Below, piece by piece: positions 1 to 6,489 of a stretch of DNA of 7,955 nucleotides. The position numbers and the translations under genes were made by a program. The stretch lies in assembly GCA_021795255.1 (NCBI GenBank), contig JAJYPQ010000163.1, positions 1 through 7,955 of the forward strand. Direction: 5' to 3'. The DNA comes from Pseudomonadota bacterium. GTDB lineage: Bacteria; Pseudomonadota; Gammaproteobacteria; Acidiferrobacterales; Acidiferrobacteraceae. Position 1 is the stretch's first letter; each line of letters starts with the position of its first letter. The notes under the pieces are model-generated. The model searched no databases and was not told the origin of the DNA. It saw only the letters and a program-made list of their open reading frames with translations.

Positions 1-182
1 GGTCGTCCATAAATGGTCTGCTTTTTCTCACAGCGATCCCCTAGGGGCGCGCTGCGGGTCCAGGCTACCGCCCGGTTAGCCTGTCCGTCAACGCCATTCA
101 GAAATGCGTCAACCCAAAAGAGATATGCCCCCTTTTCTCCGATTGAGAAATGGCCACATAACAGGAGAGGTGAGTGTGTCAT
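1..182 (-). CDS. Partial unrecognised protein, N-terminal 60 residues, runs off left edge
   Basis: An open frame begins with ATG at 182 on the minus strand and continues to base 1 without a stop, giving about 60 residues and no C-terminus. It begins MTHSPLLCGHFSIGEKG, continues with YLFWVDAFLNGVDGQ, and has two cysteines (residues 8 and 54). AGGGGGAG lies about 10 bases upstream of the ATG (plus-strand 193-200), a usable ribosome binding site. A TGA lies in frame about 12 codons upstream, and there is no other start codon between. Composition is protein-like, with an aromatic/hydrophobic core followed by a polar stretch. I do not recognise the family. The W-x-x-(A/G)-F-L-x-G-V pattern loosely recalls small secreted proteins, but there is no signal peptide, so that is only an impression. 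A chance open frame of this length is possible. The gene would be transcribed in the same direction as the transglutaminase gene, some 590 bases upstream of it. Confidence 0.42.
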   Translation of the reverse strand, partial: MTHSPLLLCGHFSIGEKGAYLFWVDAFLNGVDGQANRAVAWTRSAPLGDRCEKKQTIYGR

Positions 183-296
183 GCCGTGGGCGCTCCCCCT
201 CTTAGCTTGGCGATTTCAGGGCTCGTCGGGCGCGGATTTATCGGTCGGTCGAGCACCCTGGGCGGCGTGTCTTGCGCTAAGAGGCGGGGAGACCGT

Positions 297-425
297 ATGA
301 GGCCCTCAGGGACTCGCATGACAGTTTCGTCTAAGGCCGCGCAGACCGTCACGGCAGCACCCGCAGCCGATAGCAGCGATCAGGCCCTGAAAGCGGGTAT
401 TCGGCGTTTCGAACTAGGCATGTAA
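297..425 (+). CDS. Candidate 42-residue ORF with ribosome binding site
   Basis: A short frame starts at ATG 297, preceded by GGGGAG five bases upstream, and ends in TAA at 423-425. A second in-frame ATG follows at codon 8. The protein is Ala/Ser/Thr-rich at first and ends SDQALKAGIRRFELGM, a helical stretch that resembles the first helix of a tetratricopeptide-like repeat cut short by the stop. The same frame can be extended upstream to a GTG at 174 that also has a purine-rich AGGAGAGG before it, but that extension would overlap the start of the minus-strand partial gene. It may be a small protein, the stub of a decayed gene, or chance. No function is proposed. Confidence 0.22.
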   Translation: MRPSGTRMTVSSKAAQTVTAAPAADSSDQALKAGIRRFELGM

Positions 426-769
426 GATTCTAGCAAAGCGCACGACCGTACAGAAGGCAGAAAAAACGAAGGGTTTTGCGTGGTGCCCACGGAAAACGGC
501 GGCAGTGCTGCGTCCCCCATTGAGTAGACGCAATTCTTCCCGCTACGCTGGACTGGAACCGCGCATAAGCCTCCTCAGGGAAGCCACTAGGCCATCGAAG
601 GAGATGGATCGGCTGATTTGAATCGAAGAGGCAAGGCTGTGCTCGCATCGCTATGGCGCCCAGGCACCTCGTCCATGAACCATACAGCCAATACGGTAGG
701 GCTACGCTCAATCCTTCTACCCTGCAGGCTAGGGCAGGTTTTGCTCAGCCTTACTGAGGCGAGCACGAG
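426..769. other. Gene-free stretch downstream of the transglutaminase gene
   Basis: No convincing gene here. Open frames of 60-90 codons on both strands lack good start sites and have unlikely compositions rich in Trp, Cys, Arg and Pro. Near 742-763 GCTC-A-GCC pairs with GGC-GAGC around a seven-base loop, close to the 3' end of the minus-strand transglutaminase gene. No T tract follows it on that strand, so it is not a standard intrinsic terminator. Confidence 0.4.
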
Positions 770-1660
770 TTACGGGACTTCCAATCCGCCGCCACAGCGG
801 CCGAGTCTCTCTATGGTATGAGTGTAGTGCCAGTGCGCGGCCTGTCTTTCGCAGCTACCCAAGAGAGGTGCGGCCAGAGCCGGATCCGGCGTGGCGGCAA
901 GCGGTATGTGGTCAGCCCCCGCGAACAGTCCCGAGGTCGGATCCACGGCCACCCATCCGGCCCCGGGCAAGACGATGTCGGCCCAGGCATGAAGGGCCGC
1001 CGTATCGGCGCCTACGCCTTCATCTCCTGGCTTGGCAGCGAACTCTATGAGATACCCGGAGACAAAGCGTGCCGCAAATCCCAGTCGCCGTACCACTTGG
1101 ACGAGCAGCCAGGCGTTGTCGCGACACGATCCGGTCCTTTCGTCAAGCGTGGTCTCAACGTTTTGGATGCCCGGTTCGAGCCGATGGGTGTAGCGGACTG
1201 CGGTGGCGACCTCCTGCGCAACGTAGGCCAGAAATGCAACCGTCGACGCGGGACCCTCGCGCAGCTTCTCGACAAAGCCCTGAAAAAGCGGGCCGCCCTC
1301 TGATACTTGCAAGTAGGGCGCAAGGTACGAGGCGAGGTCGGCGGTATAGAGCGGCGGCCATTCGATGGCCGTGTCTTCTAGCAAAAAGTCTAGAGGATTT
1401 ATCTCTTGCCAACAAAACGTCGCCTTCATCGTGATATCGAGAGAGCTTGCGCGCCCATCAAAAATAGCGCGCGCCACACGGTTTCCAAAGAGGTCTGCTT
1501 GCCAGTGCAGCGTTTGGGGCGGAGGCGATATCTGAAGCGCGTAATCCTGAAGCCAAACACGTGCTGTGGATGACGGGCTCAGCCTGAAGATGTGGGGGCC
1601 TAAAAAAACGGGGCTTGAATAGTCGTAATGAATATTGTGGGTAAGGGCGAGGAGCTCCAT
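770..1660 (-). CDS. Transglutaminase-like cysteine hydrolase of the Anbu cluster
   Basis: A 296-residue protein of the bacterial transglutaminase-like family (COG1305 type). It has the usual N-terminal beta domain (residues 1-80, opening with the typical H-x-x-HYDYSSPV...GPHIFRLSP pattern) and a papain-like transglutaminase core at about 130-245. The catalytic triad is visible: Cys179 in GSCRD, His224 in LHAWADI and Asp240 in AVDPTSG. Length matches the family. Bacterial members are thought to act as peptidases or amidases rather than crosslinkers, which fits a role in trimming or cleaving amide-linked products. I chose ATG at 1660 because homologues begin just there. A TTG at 1672 would add four residues and overlap the Anbu TGA as TTGA. 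Neither start has a clear Shine-Dalgarno, so translation is probably coupled to Anbu. No signal peptide is seen, so it is likely cytoplasmic. Family assignment is firm; substrate is unknown. Confidence 0.93.
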   Translation of the reverse strand: MELLALTHNIHYDYSSPVFLGPHIFRLSPSSTARVWLQDYALQISPPPQTLHWQADLFGNRVARAIFDGRASSLDITMKATFCWQEINPLDFLLEDTAIEWPPLYTADLASYLAPYLQVSEGGPLFQGFVEKLREGPASTVAFLAYVAQEVATAVRYTHRLEPGIQNVETTLDERTGSCRDNAWLLVQVVRRLGFAARFVSGYLIEFAAKPGDEGVGADTAALHAWADIVLPGAGWVAVDPTSGLFAGADHIPLAATPDPALAAPLLGSCERQAAHWHYTHTIERLGRCGGGLEVP

Positions 1661-1668
1661 CTGGGGCT

Positions 1669-2445
1669 TCAAGGGTTGGACTGAAAAGGGTAGATATGGC
1701 TTGCTGCCTGAACATCGTCCGCTGTTTCCCAGGAAAATTTTGGCAGGGTCTCGAGGGCCTGAATGAGGCCCTCGCTCCAGCGCTGCCCGATTTCCTGCAG
1801 GAAGGTATCATCATCCCCTAAGTGCAAAAAACGGCCCTCATCAAAAATATTACGCCGGTAAAGAAGCAAGTCGATAGGAGGACCCACTGTCGCATTACTG
1901 CGCATAGTTGAGTTCATGGAAACAAGGGCGCACCGTGCGGCTCGGCCGAGATCTAGGTCGGGACTCACGACACGATCGAGGATCGGCTTCCCGTACTTGA
2001 TTTCCCCAATCTGCAAAAACGGATGTTCGCGGGACTCGTGAATATAATTACCCTGCGGGTAGACCATGAATATCTCTGGTTTTTGTCCAGCGATCTGTCC
2101 TCCGAAAATGAAAGTGGCCTCGAAGTTCGTCTGCGCCGCATCGCGTTCGGCCTGCTGGCGCTGAACCAGAGCATTGGTCACGCCCACGTAGTCTACCGCC
2201 TCTTGCATAGTCGAAGCGGTATGGAGGCTAGGGCCGCTTTGCCTCATGTCGGTGCGCAGCTTCTTGACCACGGCCTGGGTCGTCGCAAGGTTGCCAGCTG
2301 AGAGCAGCGTGAAGTGCCGCGCTCCTTTCAGCGAAAACCGATGCATTTTAGAGTAGGCGCTCATATTATCTATCCCGGCATTGGTGCGGGAGTCGGAACA
2401 AAAGATGAGTCCTGCCTCTAAGCGCATAGCCAAACAATACGTCAT
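1669..2445 (-). CDS. Anbu, proteasome-like N-terminal-nucleophile peptidase
   Basis: A 258-residue member of the Anbu (ancestral beta-subunit) family, related to HslV and proteasome beta subunits. It has no propeptide: removing Met1 would expose Thr2 as the catalytic N-terminal threonine. Asp18 in FCSDSRTNAG and Lys33 in AYSKMHRF sit at the expected Asp17 and Lys32/33 positions of the mature enzyme. Other Anbu-typical stretches are LLSAGNLATTQ (48-57), TFIFGGQIAG (111-120), GEIKYGKPILDR (147-158) and SMNSTMRSNATVGPPIDLL (176-194). In the last motif family members, as I recall them, have Asp where this protein has Asn178. The protein is slightly longer than many Anbu proteins, with extra C-terminal residues. 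ATG 2445 is preceded by a weak AGGT. It is cytoplasmic and self-assembles into rings or lock-washer-like oligomers in studied homologues. It lies first in a two-gene arm with the transglutaminase, divergent from the ATP-grasp arm. No Anbu substrate is established. Confidence 0.95.
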   Translation of the reverse strand: MTYCLAMRLEAGLIFCSDSRTNAGIDNMSAYSKMHRFSLKGARHFTLLSAGNLATTQAVVKKLRTDMRQSGPSLHTASTMQEAVDYVGVTNALVQRQQAERDAAQTNFEATFIFGGQIAGQKPEIFMVYPQGNYIHESREHPFLQIGEIKYGKPILDRVVSPDLDLGRAARCALVSMNSTMRSNATVGPPIDLLLYRRNIFDEGRFLHLGDDDTFLQEIGQRWSEGLIQALETLPKFSWETADDVQAASHIYPFQSNP

Positions 2446-2479
2446 GGATACCTAGGTCCCCTTTACGTCTATCTCGGTC

Positions 2480-2752
2480 CTACATCGTCTTGCCGAGAGA
2501 CAAGATGCGAAACGCCATTTTTGCAAGAGTCATGCCTCGGCCTGCACTTGATTCAGTTCCTTCTGAAAACACCATTCCCAAAAGCGAAGCCCATTGAGAA
2601 TGGAACACGGAAACAGGTCTCCTGTAAAGGGGCTTTCGTGTCTCTTGCCCCTCCAAAACTCCTAGAATCTTTGCCCGATTCTGGGCATATGCCTCATTGT
2701 GGGGCGCGGCGATCTCTGTGATGCAATGATCTTTTTTTAAATCCCGTAACAA
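2480..2752 (-). pseudogene. Possible degraded minus-strand ORF, unrecognised
   Basis: From a TTG at 2752 a 90-codon frame runs to TAG at 2480. The same frame stays open upstream past 2820, reading ...[17 protein letters not shown]... without any ATG, GTG or TTG start, so the visible start is probably not real. A second minus-strand frame from ATG at about 2841 ([20 protein letters not shown]) runs alongside and would join it by one frameshift near 2781. The protein text has ordinary composition (DLKKDHCITEIAAPHNEAYAQ), unlike most shadow frames, which suggests a decayed gene or part of a mobile element. I do not recognise it. It would be transcribed through the Anbu promoter region. It may also be chance. 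Confidence 0.25.
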
Positions 2753-2775
2753 GTTTTCATAAAACCGATACGCCT

Positions 2776-2805
2776 TAGACCCAAAGCGATATCGGCACGT
2801 ATATT
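2776..2805 (+). promoter_or_regulatory. Candidate sigma70-type promoter for the ATP-grasp arm
   Basis: TAGACC (2776-2781) and TATATT (2800-2805) are spaced by 18 bases. They match the -35 consensus at 4 of 6 positions and the -10 at 5 of 6. Transcription would start near 2812, giving a leader of about 65 bases before ATG 2878. This agrees with the start chosen for the ATP-grasp gene, because the alternative GTG at 2821 would have almost no leader. Confidence 0.35.
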
Positions 2806-2877
2806 GCTTCGCCCTACCGAGTGATCGACGTTCATGGTCATGAGCCGAAGCGTCTGTTTGAGGTCGCGGGAGTCACG

Positions 2878-4323
2878 ATGAGTGCAAACATGGCATGGAT
2901 GGACTACCGAGTTGAAGACTTTTACGACGAGGCCTTTGCCTTAGGGGGCCATATGCGCCCTGGCTCTGAGCACTTATTTCAGTGTTTACGCGACTTATCA
3001 GTAGAGGAGATGGGTCGCTATCAGGCTTTGGCGGAGGCCGCCCTGTATCGGATGGGCATTACCTTTGCCATCTACGGCGGCAGCAAGGGCGCCGAAAAGA
3101 TTCTTCCATTTGATATTATTCCGCGCATCGTTGAGTCGCAGGAATGGGCGAGCCTGGAGCGTGGCCTAAAGCAGCGCGCCCATGCGTTAAATTTATTTAT
3201 CGGCGACATTTATGGTCCGCAGAAGATATTACGGGACGGGGTAGTGCCGCGAGATCTCGTTTTATCGGCGCCAAGTTACCGAAAGGAATGTCAGGATGTC
3301 AGGGTTCCTCACGCTGTGTGGAATCATATCTCCGGCACCGATCTCATTCGGGATCAAACTGGCCAATTCTATGTCCTAGAGGATAATCTCAGGTGCCCTT
3401 CCGGCGTGTCATATGTCCTTCAAAACAGGCGTGTCCTAAAGCGAACCCTACCTCGAGTATTTGATGCCTCAAGGGTCCGGGCGGTGGATGACTACCCAAG
3501 CCGGCTTCTTGATGTACTCGAATATCTCGCTTTTCCGGGACAAGAGAACCCGGTCACGGTCGTATTGACGCCCGGCATCCACAATTCGGCCTATTTCGAG
3601 CACGCCTTTTTGGCTCAGCAGATGGGTGTCGAGCTTGTCGAGGGGCGCGATCTTATCGTCCGCAAAAAAGTGGTCTACATGAAAACAACGAGAGGTCTAA
3701 GAAAAGTCGACGTGATATACAGGCGTATCGATGACGATTTTCTGGATCCCCTGGTGTTCCGACCTGATTCTTGTCTTGGTGTGCCAGGGCTCATGGAATG
3801 TTATCGAGCGGGCAATGTGGCGCTCGCTAACGCGCCGGGAACCGGCGTGGCGGACGACAAGGCTATGTACGCCTATATACCGCGCATCATCAAGTATTAC
3901 TTGGGGGAAGAGGCTGTCATACCGAATGTCCCTACCTATCTTTGTCACGTCAAAAAAGAGCGCGACTATGTCTTAGCCAATATGAGCAAGATGGTGGTAA
4001 AGGCCACAGACGGGTCGGGCGGGTATGGAATGCTTGTGGGTCCCGCCGCCAGCGCATCGGAGTTGGCTTTATTTCGAGAGCGGATTTTAGCTTTCCCTCG
4101 CCAGTATGTTGCGCAACCGACCATCGCCCTTTCTCGCGCTCCGATCTTGGCTGGCGACCATTTTGAGGGCCGACATGTGGACCTTCGCCCCTACGTCTTA
4201 TATGGCCGCGACATTTATGTTCTTCCGGGCGGTCTTACGAGGGTCGCCTTAAAAAAAGGTTCCCTGGTCGTGAATTCATCGCAAGGAGGGGGAAGTAAGG
4301 ACACTTGGGTCTTGCACAGTTAG
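2878..4323 (+). CDS. Circularly permuted ATP-grasp amidoligase-type protein
   Basis: A 481-residue protein of the circularly permuted ATP-grasp family (COG2308 / DUF404-DUF407 type). Family landmarks are in order: PFDIIPRI (77-84), LNLFIGDIY (104-112), [19 protein letters not shown] (166-184, with the Glu-Asp-Asn metal/ATP site), [20 protein letters not shown] (230-249), [20 protein letters not shown] (278-297), [19 protein letters not shown] (317-335), [14 protein letters not shown] (373-386), HVDLRPYVL (433-441) and C-terminal [17 protein letters not shown] (461-477). ATP-grasp enzymes join a carboxylate to an amine through an acyl-phosphate, so it probably makes a peptide or amide bond; the substrate is unknown. 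I chose ATG 2878 because GGGAG lies five bases upstream and homologues begin MS...W-x-x-Y...FYDE. A GTG at 2821 would add 19 poorly supported residues with no ribosome binding site. It heads the plus arm, followed by the alpha-E gene. The family match is very strong. Confidence 0.95.
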   Translation: MSANMAWMDYRVEDFYDEAFALGGHMRPGSEHLFQCLRDLSVEEMGRYQALAEAALYRMGITFAIYGGSKGAEKILPFDIIPRIVESQEWASLERGLKQRAHALNLFIGDIYGPQKILRDGVVPRDLVLSAPSYRKECQDVRVPHAVWNHISGTDLIRDQTGQFYVLEDNLRCPSGVSYVLQNRRVLKRTLPRVFDASRVRAVDDYPSRLLDVLEYLAFPGQENPVTVVLTPGIHNSAYFEHAFLAQQMGVELVEGRDLIVRKKVVYMKTTRGLRKVDVIYRRIDDDFLDPLVFRPDSCLGVPGLMECYRAGNVALANAPGTGVADDKAMYAYIPRIIKYYLGEEAVIPNVPTYLCHVKKERDYVLANMSKMVVKATDGSGGYGMLVGPAASASELALFRERILAFPRQYVAQPTIALSRAPILAGDHFEGRHVDLRPYVLYGRDIYVLPGGLTRVALKKGSLVVNSSQGGGSKDTWVLHS

Positions 4324-4342
4324 AGGGAGGCACATCAACAGC

Positions 4343-4373
4343 AAGGCGTGTTCGCCTTCTCGGGCACTTGCCC
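4343..4373 (+). promoter_or_regulatory. Tandem stem-loops in the ATP-grasp/alpha-E intercistronic gap
   Basis: Two adjacent perfect hairpins sit 20 bases after the ATP-grasp stop: AAGGCG-TGTT-CGCCTT (4343-4358) and GGGC-ACTT-GCCC (4362-4373). Neither is followed by a T tract, so they are not typical intrinsic terminators. They could be an mRNA processing or stabilising element that sets relative expression of the two genes. Function is inferred from position only. Confidence 0.35.
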
Positions 4374-4526
4374 AGTCCGCGTTCATACGCGTCTGCGTGG
4401 CATTTTAGTAAGTAAGAGCTCCGGGTTTTGTTCCTCAGGATAAGTAACGACCCATTTTTGCGCAACGGCGCGGGTAGTACCACCTACTATGAGATCGGCT
4501 TGAGATATATAACAAAGGGGGCCGGC

Positions 4527-5507
4527 GTGCTCAGTCGAGTAGCAGAGTCATTGTATTGGATCGGCCGTTACCTGGAGCGCGTCGAAAGCGTTGCACGACT
4601 GGTGGATGTTAATCTGCATCTGACGCTGGATTCAGCAACGGATATCGGAGATCAGTGGGAGGCCTTGATTGATACGGTAGGCGCCCGCAGCCTGTTTGCG
4701 GCTCGGTATCCCGCGCCCACTCGTGACTCGGTAATGCGGTTTTTGACGTTCGACGCGGAGAACCCGGACTCTATCATGGCCTGCGTCCAGCGCGCCCGTG
4801 AGAATGCACGGTCTGTACGGGACACGATTTCATCTGAAATGTGGGAACAGGCCAACCGGTTTCATACGTTTTTGTGTGATTCTATGGCCTCCGATTACGC
4901 GCTACTAAATTCCTATGAGTTTTATACGGAAGTTAAGATGGGCGTGCATCTCTTTGACGGCATCACAGACGCCACCATGTCCCATGGAGATGCATGGCGA
5001 TTTCTGCGTCTTGGGAAGATGATAGAGCGCGCGGACACGACATCACGCATTCTTGACGTCAAGTATTTCATCTTGTTACCTGCGTGGTTGGGGGTGGGTA
5101 GCACTGTCGATACCATTCAATGGGCGGCCCTTTTGAGATCCGCAAGTGCCATGGAGATGTATCGGAAGCGTTATAAGAGCATTACTCCCGCAAAGGTCGC
5201 GGATTTTCTGATACTAAACACGGAATTCCCGCGCTCGGTTTGCTTTTGTTTAGGGCAGGTAGCGATGTTTTTGGAGCGGCTTTGCGAGTCGACTCCGGGG
5301 CCATCGCCTAGCGAAGCAGAAAGTCGTCTGAAGATACTGGTGCATGAACTTTCCTCACTACGTATTGAAAATATTATCGAGCAGGGTTTACATGAGTTCC
5401 TGGACCGCCTTCGACAGAAACTCAACGGTATTCATGCGGCGGTGACCGCTATGTTTTTCCCGCAATGTGACCCGGGGCAAGCGGCGACTCCTGAGCGCTC
5501 GCAGTAG
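4527..5507 (+). CDS. Alpha-E domain protein (DUF403)
   Basis: A 326-residue, mostly helical protein of the alpha-E family (COG2307 / DUF403), the regular partner of circularly permuted ATP-grasp proteins. Visible signatures are LSRVAESLYWIGRYLERVES (2-21), RENARSVRDTISSEMWEQAN (91-110), GDAWRFLRLGKMIERADTTS (154-173) and DFLILNTEFPRSVCF (226-240). The role is not biochemically established; it is thought to assist or complete the ATP-grasp peptide ligase, in the cytoplasm. I chose GTG 4527 because AAGGGGG lies a few bases upstream and homologues begin M-L-S-R-V-A-E. The longer frame from TTG 4428 would add 33 residues without family support. The length then fits the family (about 310-320). A short polar tail (CDPGQAATPERSQ) is extra. 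The 203-base gap after the ATP-grasp gene is wide for partners usually adjacent or overlapping. Confidence 0.92.
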   Translation: MLSRVAESLYWIGRYLERVESVARLVDVNLHLTLDSATDIGDQWEALIDTVGARSLFAARYPAPTRDSVMRFLTFDAENPDSIMACVQRARENARSVRDTISSEMWEQANRFHTFLCDSMASDYALLNSYEFYTEVKMGVHLFDGITDATMSHGDAWRFLRLGKMIERADTTSRILDVKYFILLPAWLGVGSTVDTIQWAALLRSASAMEMYRKRYKSITPAKVADFLILNTEFPRSVCFCLGQVAMFLERLCESTPGPSPSEAESRLKILVHELSSLRIENIIEQGLHEFLDRLRQKLNGIHAAVTAMFFPQCDPGQAATPERSQ

Positions 5508-5583
5508 ATTCATGAGTGTTTTCTCTTTAGGTTTGTTGGCGTCTTGGCCCCACCCGTACCCCCCGTGTTAAGGCAATGGCGGC

Positions 5584-5788
5584 CTAAGTCACGCAATGTT
5601 GCGTTTTCGGGCAGGGGATCAAGGGCTGCGTTGATCGCCGCTCATCGTTACCGCGCGCGGCCCCGGTCTTAGCCGCCTTAACGAACAGCGCGGTCTTGCC
5701 CTTGTCTTTCAATCGATACTTCTCTCCTTTGGTGGTTAAGGTAGGGGCACGTGAGTAGCGGCCGGCGCAGGATGGCGGTCGCGAGTAC
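5584..5788 (-). pseudogene. IstB-like (IS21 family) helper remnant, C-terminal, frameshifted
   Basis: The minus-strand frame contains TLTTKGEKYRLKDKGKTALF (about 5690-5740), which resembles the IstB C-terminus, typically ...I-x-G-x-SYRLKDK-R-x-G. In another frame just upstream, VLATAILRRPLLT (5788 downward) matches the preceding IstB stretch, typically (A/G)-x-AILDRLLHHS. The two pieces are in different frames, so at least one frameshift lies between them, and the ATPase core with Walker motifs is missing. This is a decayed fragment of the ATP-binding transposition helper. The assignment rests on remembered family patterns over about 30 residues. Confidence 0.45.
5591..5607 (+). terminator. 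Weak candidate intrinsic terminator after the alpha-E gene
   Basis: ACGCA-ATGT-TGCGT (5591-5604) is a five-pair stem with a four-base loop, running into TTTT (5604-5607). The short stem and short T run make it weak. It lies 84 bases after the alpha-E stop and is the first such structure in the right direction. It coincides with the 3' end of the IstB-like remnant, so chance is possible. Confidence 0.3.
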
Positions 5789-6006
5789 GTGGACATCCGA
5801 CATTAGCCGAAAGTCCACGGATCGACGAGCACGCGCCCGGTGCTAAAGCGCACTTCGAGACGATAGTCCGTAAGGCAATGTGGGTCCTGCTTCCCATTGA
5901 ATCGCTGACGGCAATCGCACGTGCGCCGGTCCCCCTGCCGGACGGCGCGGAATACCCTTGGCGCAACAGTCAAGATCGCCATCGCGGGCGCGTGCTTCTG
6001 ATTATT

Positions 6007-6240
6007 CAGACCATCATCGGCAGGCACTAGGTCGCGTAGGGCCTTATCAGGAGGTTCTGGGATGGTCAGCGGCGTGAGTTCGCTCGCGCGGTAGAATCGG
6101 GCCAGTAACAAGCCATCCCGTCAGTCGGTCGTGAGGCGATGCGCCGGGTGACGGGCGATGCGTGAGGACGCGCCGACCTTCGTTCCCCAATACCAGGGCA
6201 AGCCGCCCGCCCAAGAGGCCGTGATGTCTGGCTCGATCAC
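6007..6240 (-). pseudogene. IS110-family transposase remnant with internal stop
   Basis: Reading the minus strand from 6240, the frame gives ...WYWGTKVGASSRIARHPAHR, then LTTD-stop-RDGLLLARFYRASELTPL and TIPEPPDKALRDLV. This follows the IS110 DEDD-domain pattern V-x-APSLIP-x-x-PG-x-R-x-KTDRRDA-x-x-LARL-x-RAGELT-x-x-x-(V/I)P-x-x-x-x-EALRDL very closely. The stop is TGA (plus 6121-6123) exactly where the first Arg of TDRRDA is expected, so a CGA-to-TGA change explains it. The N-terminal part and the whole C-terminal serine-containing domain are absent. It encoded a transposase and is now inactive. The neighbouring IstB-like remnant belongs to a different family, so at least two elements decayed here. 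Confidence 0.6.
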
Positions 6241-6435
6241 AGGAGGCAACGCGCCCCGGCAGCGCTCGCCCTGATTCCGTCTTGGCATCCTATCCGCAGG
6301 CTGTCGAAAAACTCCCCTTCTTATTCACGAACCGCGAAGACCTGACCGCGGGACAAGGCCTGGGCTATCGGCTGCAAGGGCTGCCCCGTACCCAAGCGAC
6401 GCCCGGCGACGGCCCTTGGCACGAGGTCTTGAGTC

Positions 6436-6464
6436 TTGACACTCCCTCTACTATTCGCCATTGT
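6436..6464 (+). promoter_or_regulatory. Candidate sigma70-type promoter for lgt
   Basis: A perfect TTGACA (6436-6441) is followed after 17 bases by CATTGT (6459-6464), which matches the -10 consensus at 3 of 6 positions including the key A2 and T6. Transcription would begin near 6471, about 20 bases before ATG 6490. The TTG of this -35 box also opens the lgt reading frame and could be mistaken for its start. Confidence 0.38.
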
Positions 6465-6489
6465 TAGGCGCCATTGTCAACGGACGCGC

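Larger units (their letters stand above)
2446..2877. other. Divergent intergenic region of the peptide-system cluster, rich in small inverted repeats
   Basis: This 432-bp gap separates the two divergent arms and must carry the promoters for both. It contains a series of short perfect inverted repeats: CCATT-GAG-AATGG at 2591-2603, ACAGG-TCT-CCTGT at 2613-2625, AGGGGC/GCCCCT at 2628-2652 and GAATC/GATTC at 2665-2681. A minus-strand open frame also spans most of it (separate entry). It could be a structured leader, an operator region or a decayed gene. No known riboswitch was recognised. Confidence 0.45.
5508..6435. other. Gene-poor region with insertion-sequence remnants
   Basis: No intact gene is convincing here. 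On the minus strand the region holds an IstB-like remnant (about 5584-5788) and an IS110-family transposase remnant (about 6007-6240), both broken. Between them, 5803-6006 stays open on the minus strand (...HCLTDYRLEVRFSTGRVLV...), but I cannot assign it. From 6241 to 6435 only short frames with poor composition are seen. The region separates the peptide-system cluster from lgt. Confidence 0.6.

Noticed and set aside
13..300. Plus-strand 95-codon frame at the left end
   Set aside because: It begins with TTG or GTG-like context without support, has shadow-like composition and lies opposite the more protein-like minus-strand partial gene.
430..711. Minus-strand 93-codon frame
   Set aside because: It begins with TTG without a ribosome binding site and is rich in Trp, Cys and Arg. 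I see no family resemblance.
618..821. Plus-strand 67-codon frame
   Set aside because: No start-site support and it runs into the antisense of the transglutaminase 3' end.
818..1434. Plus-strand open frames of 60-161 codons opposite the transglutaminase gene
   Set aside because: They lie wholly antisense to a gene with an intact catalytic triad, and their Arg/Gly/Pro-rich composition is that of shadow frames.
2821..2877. N-terminal extension of the ATP-grasp protein from GTG 2821
   Set aside because: There is no ribosome binding site, and a candidate transcription start lies only about nine bases before it. Family members begin at the position of ATG 2878, which has GGGAG upstream.
4428..4526. 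N-terminal extension of the alpha-E protein from TTG 4428
   Set aside because: The 33 added residues lie before the conserved first motif, where homologues start, and GTG 4527 has a good ribosome binding site.
6282..6467. Plus-strand 61-codon frame before lgt
   Set aside because: TTG start with no ribosome binding site, and it runs through the likely lgt promoter.
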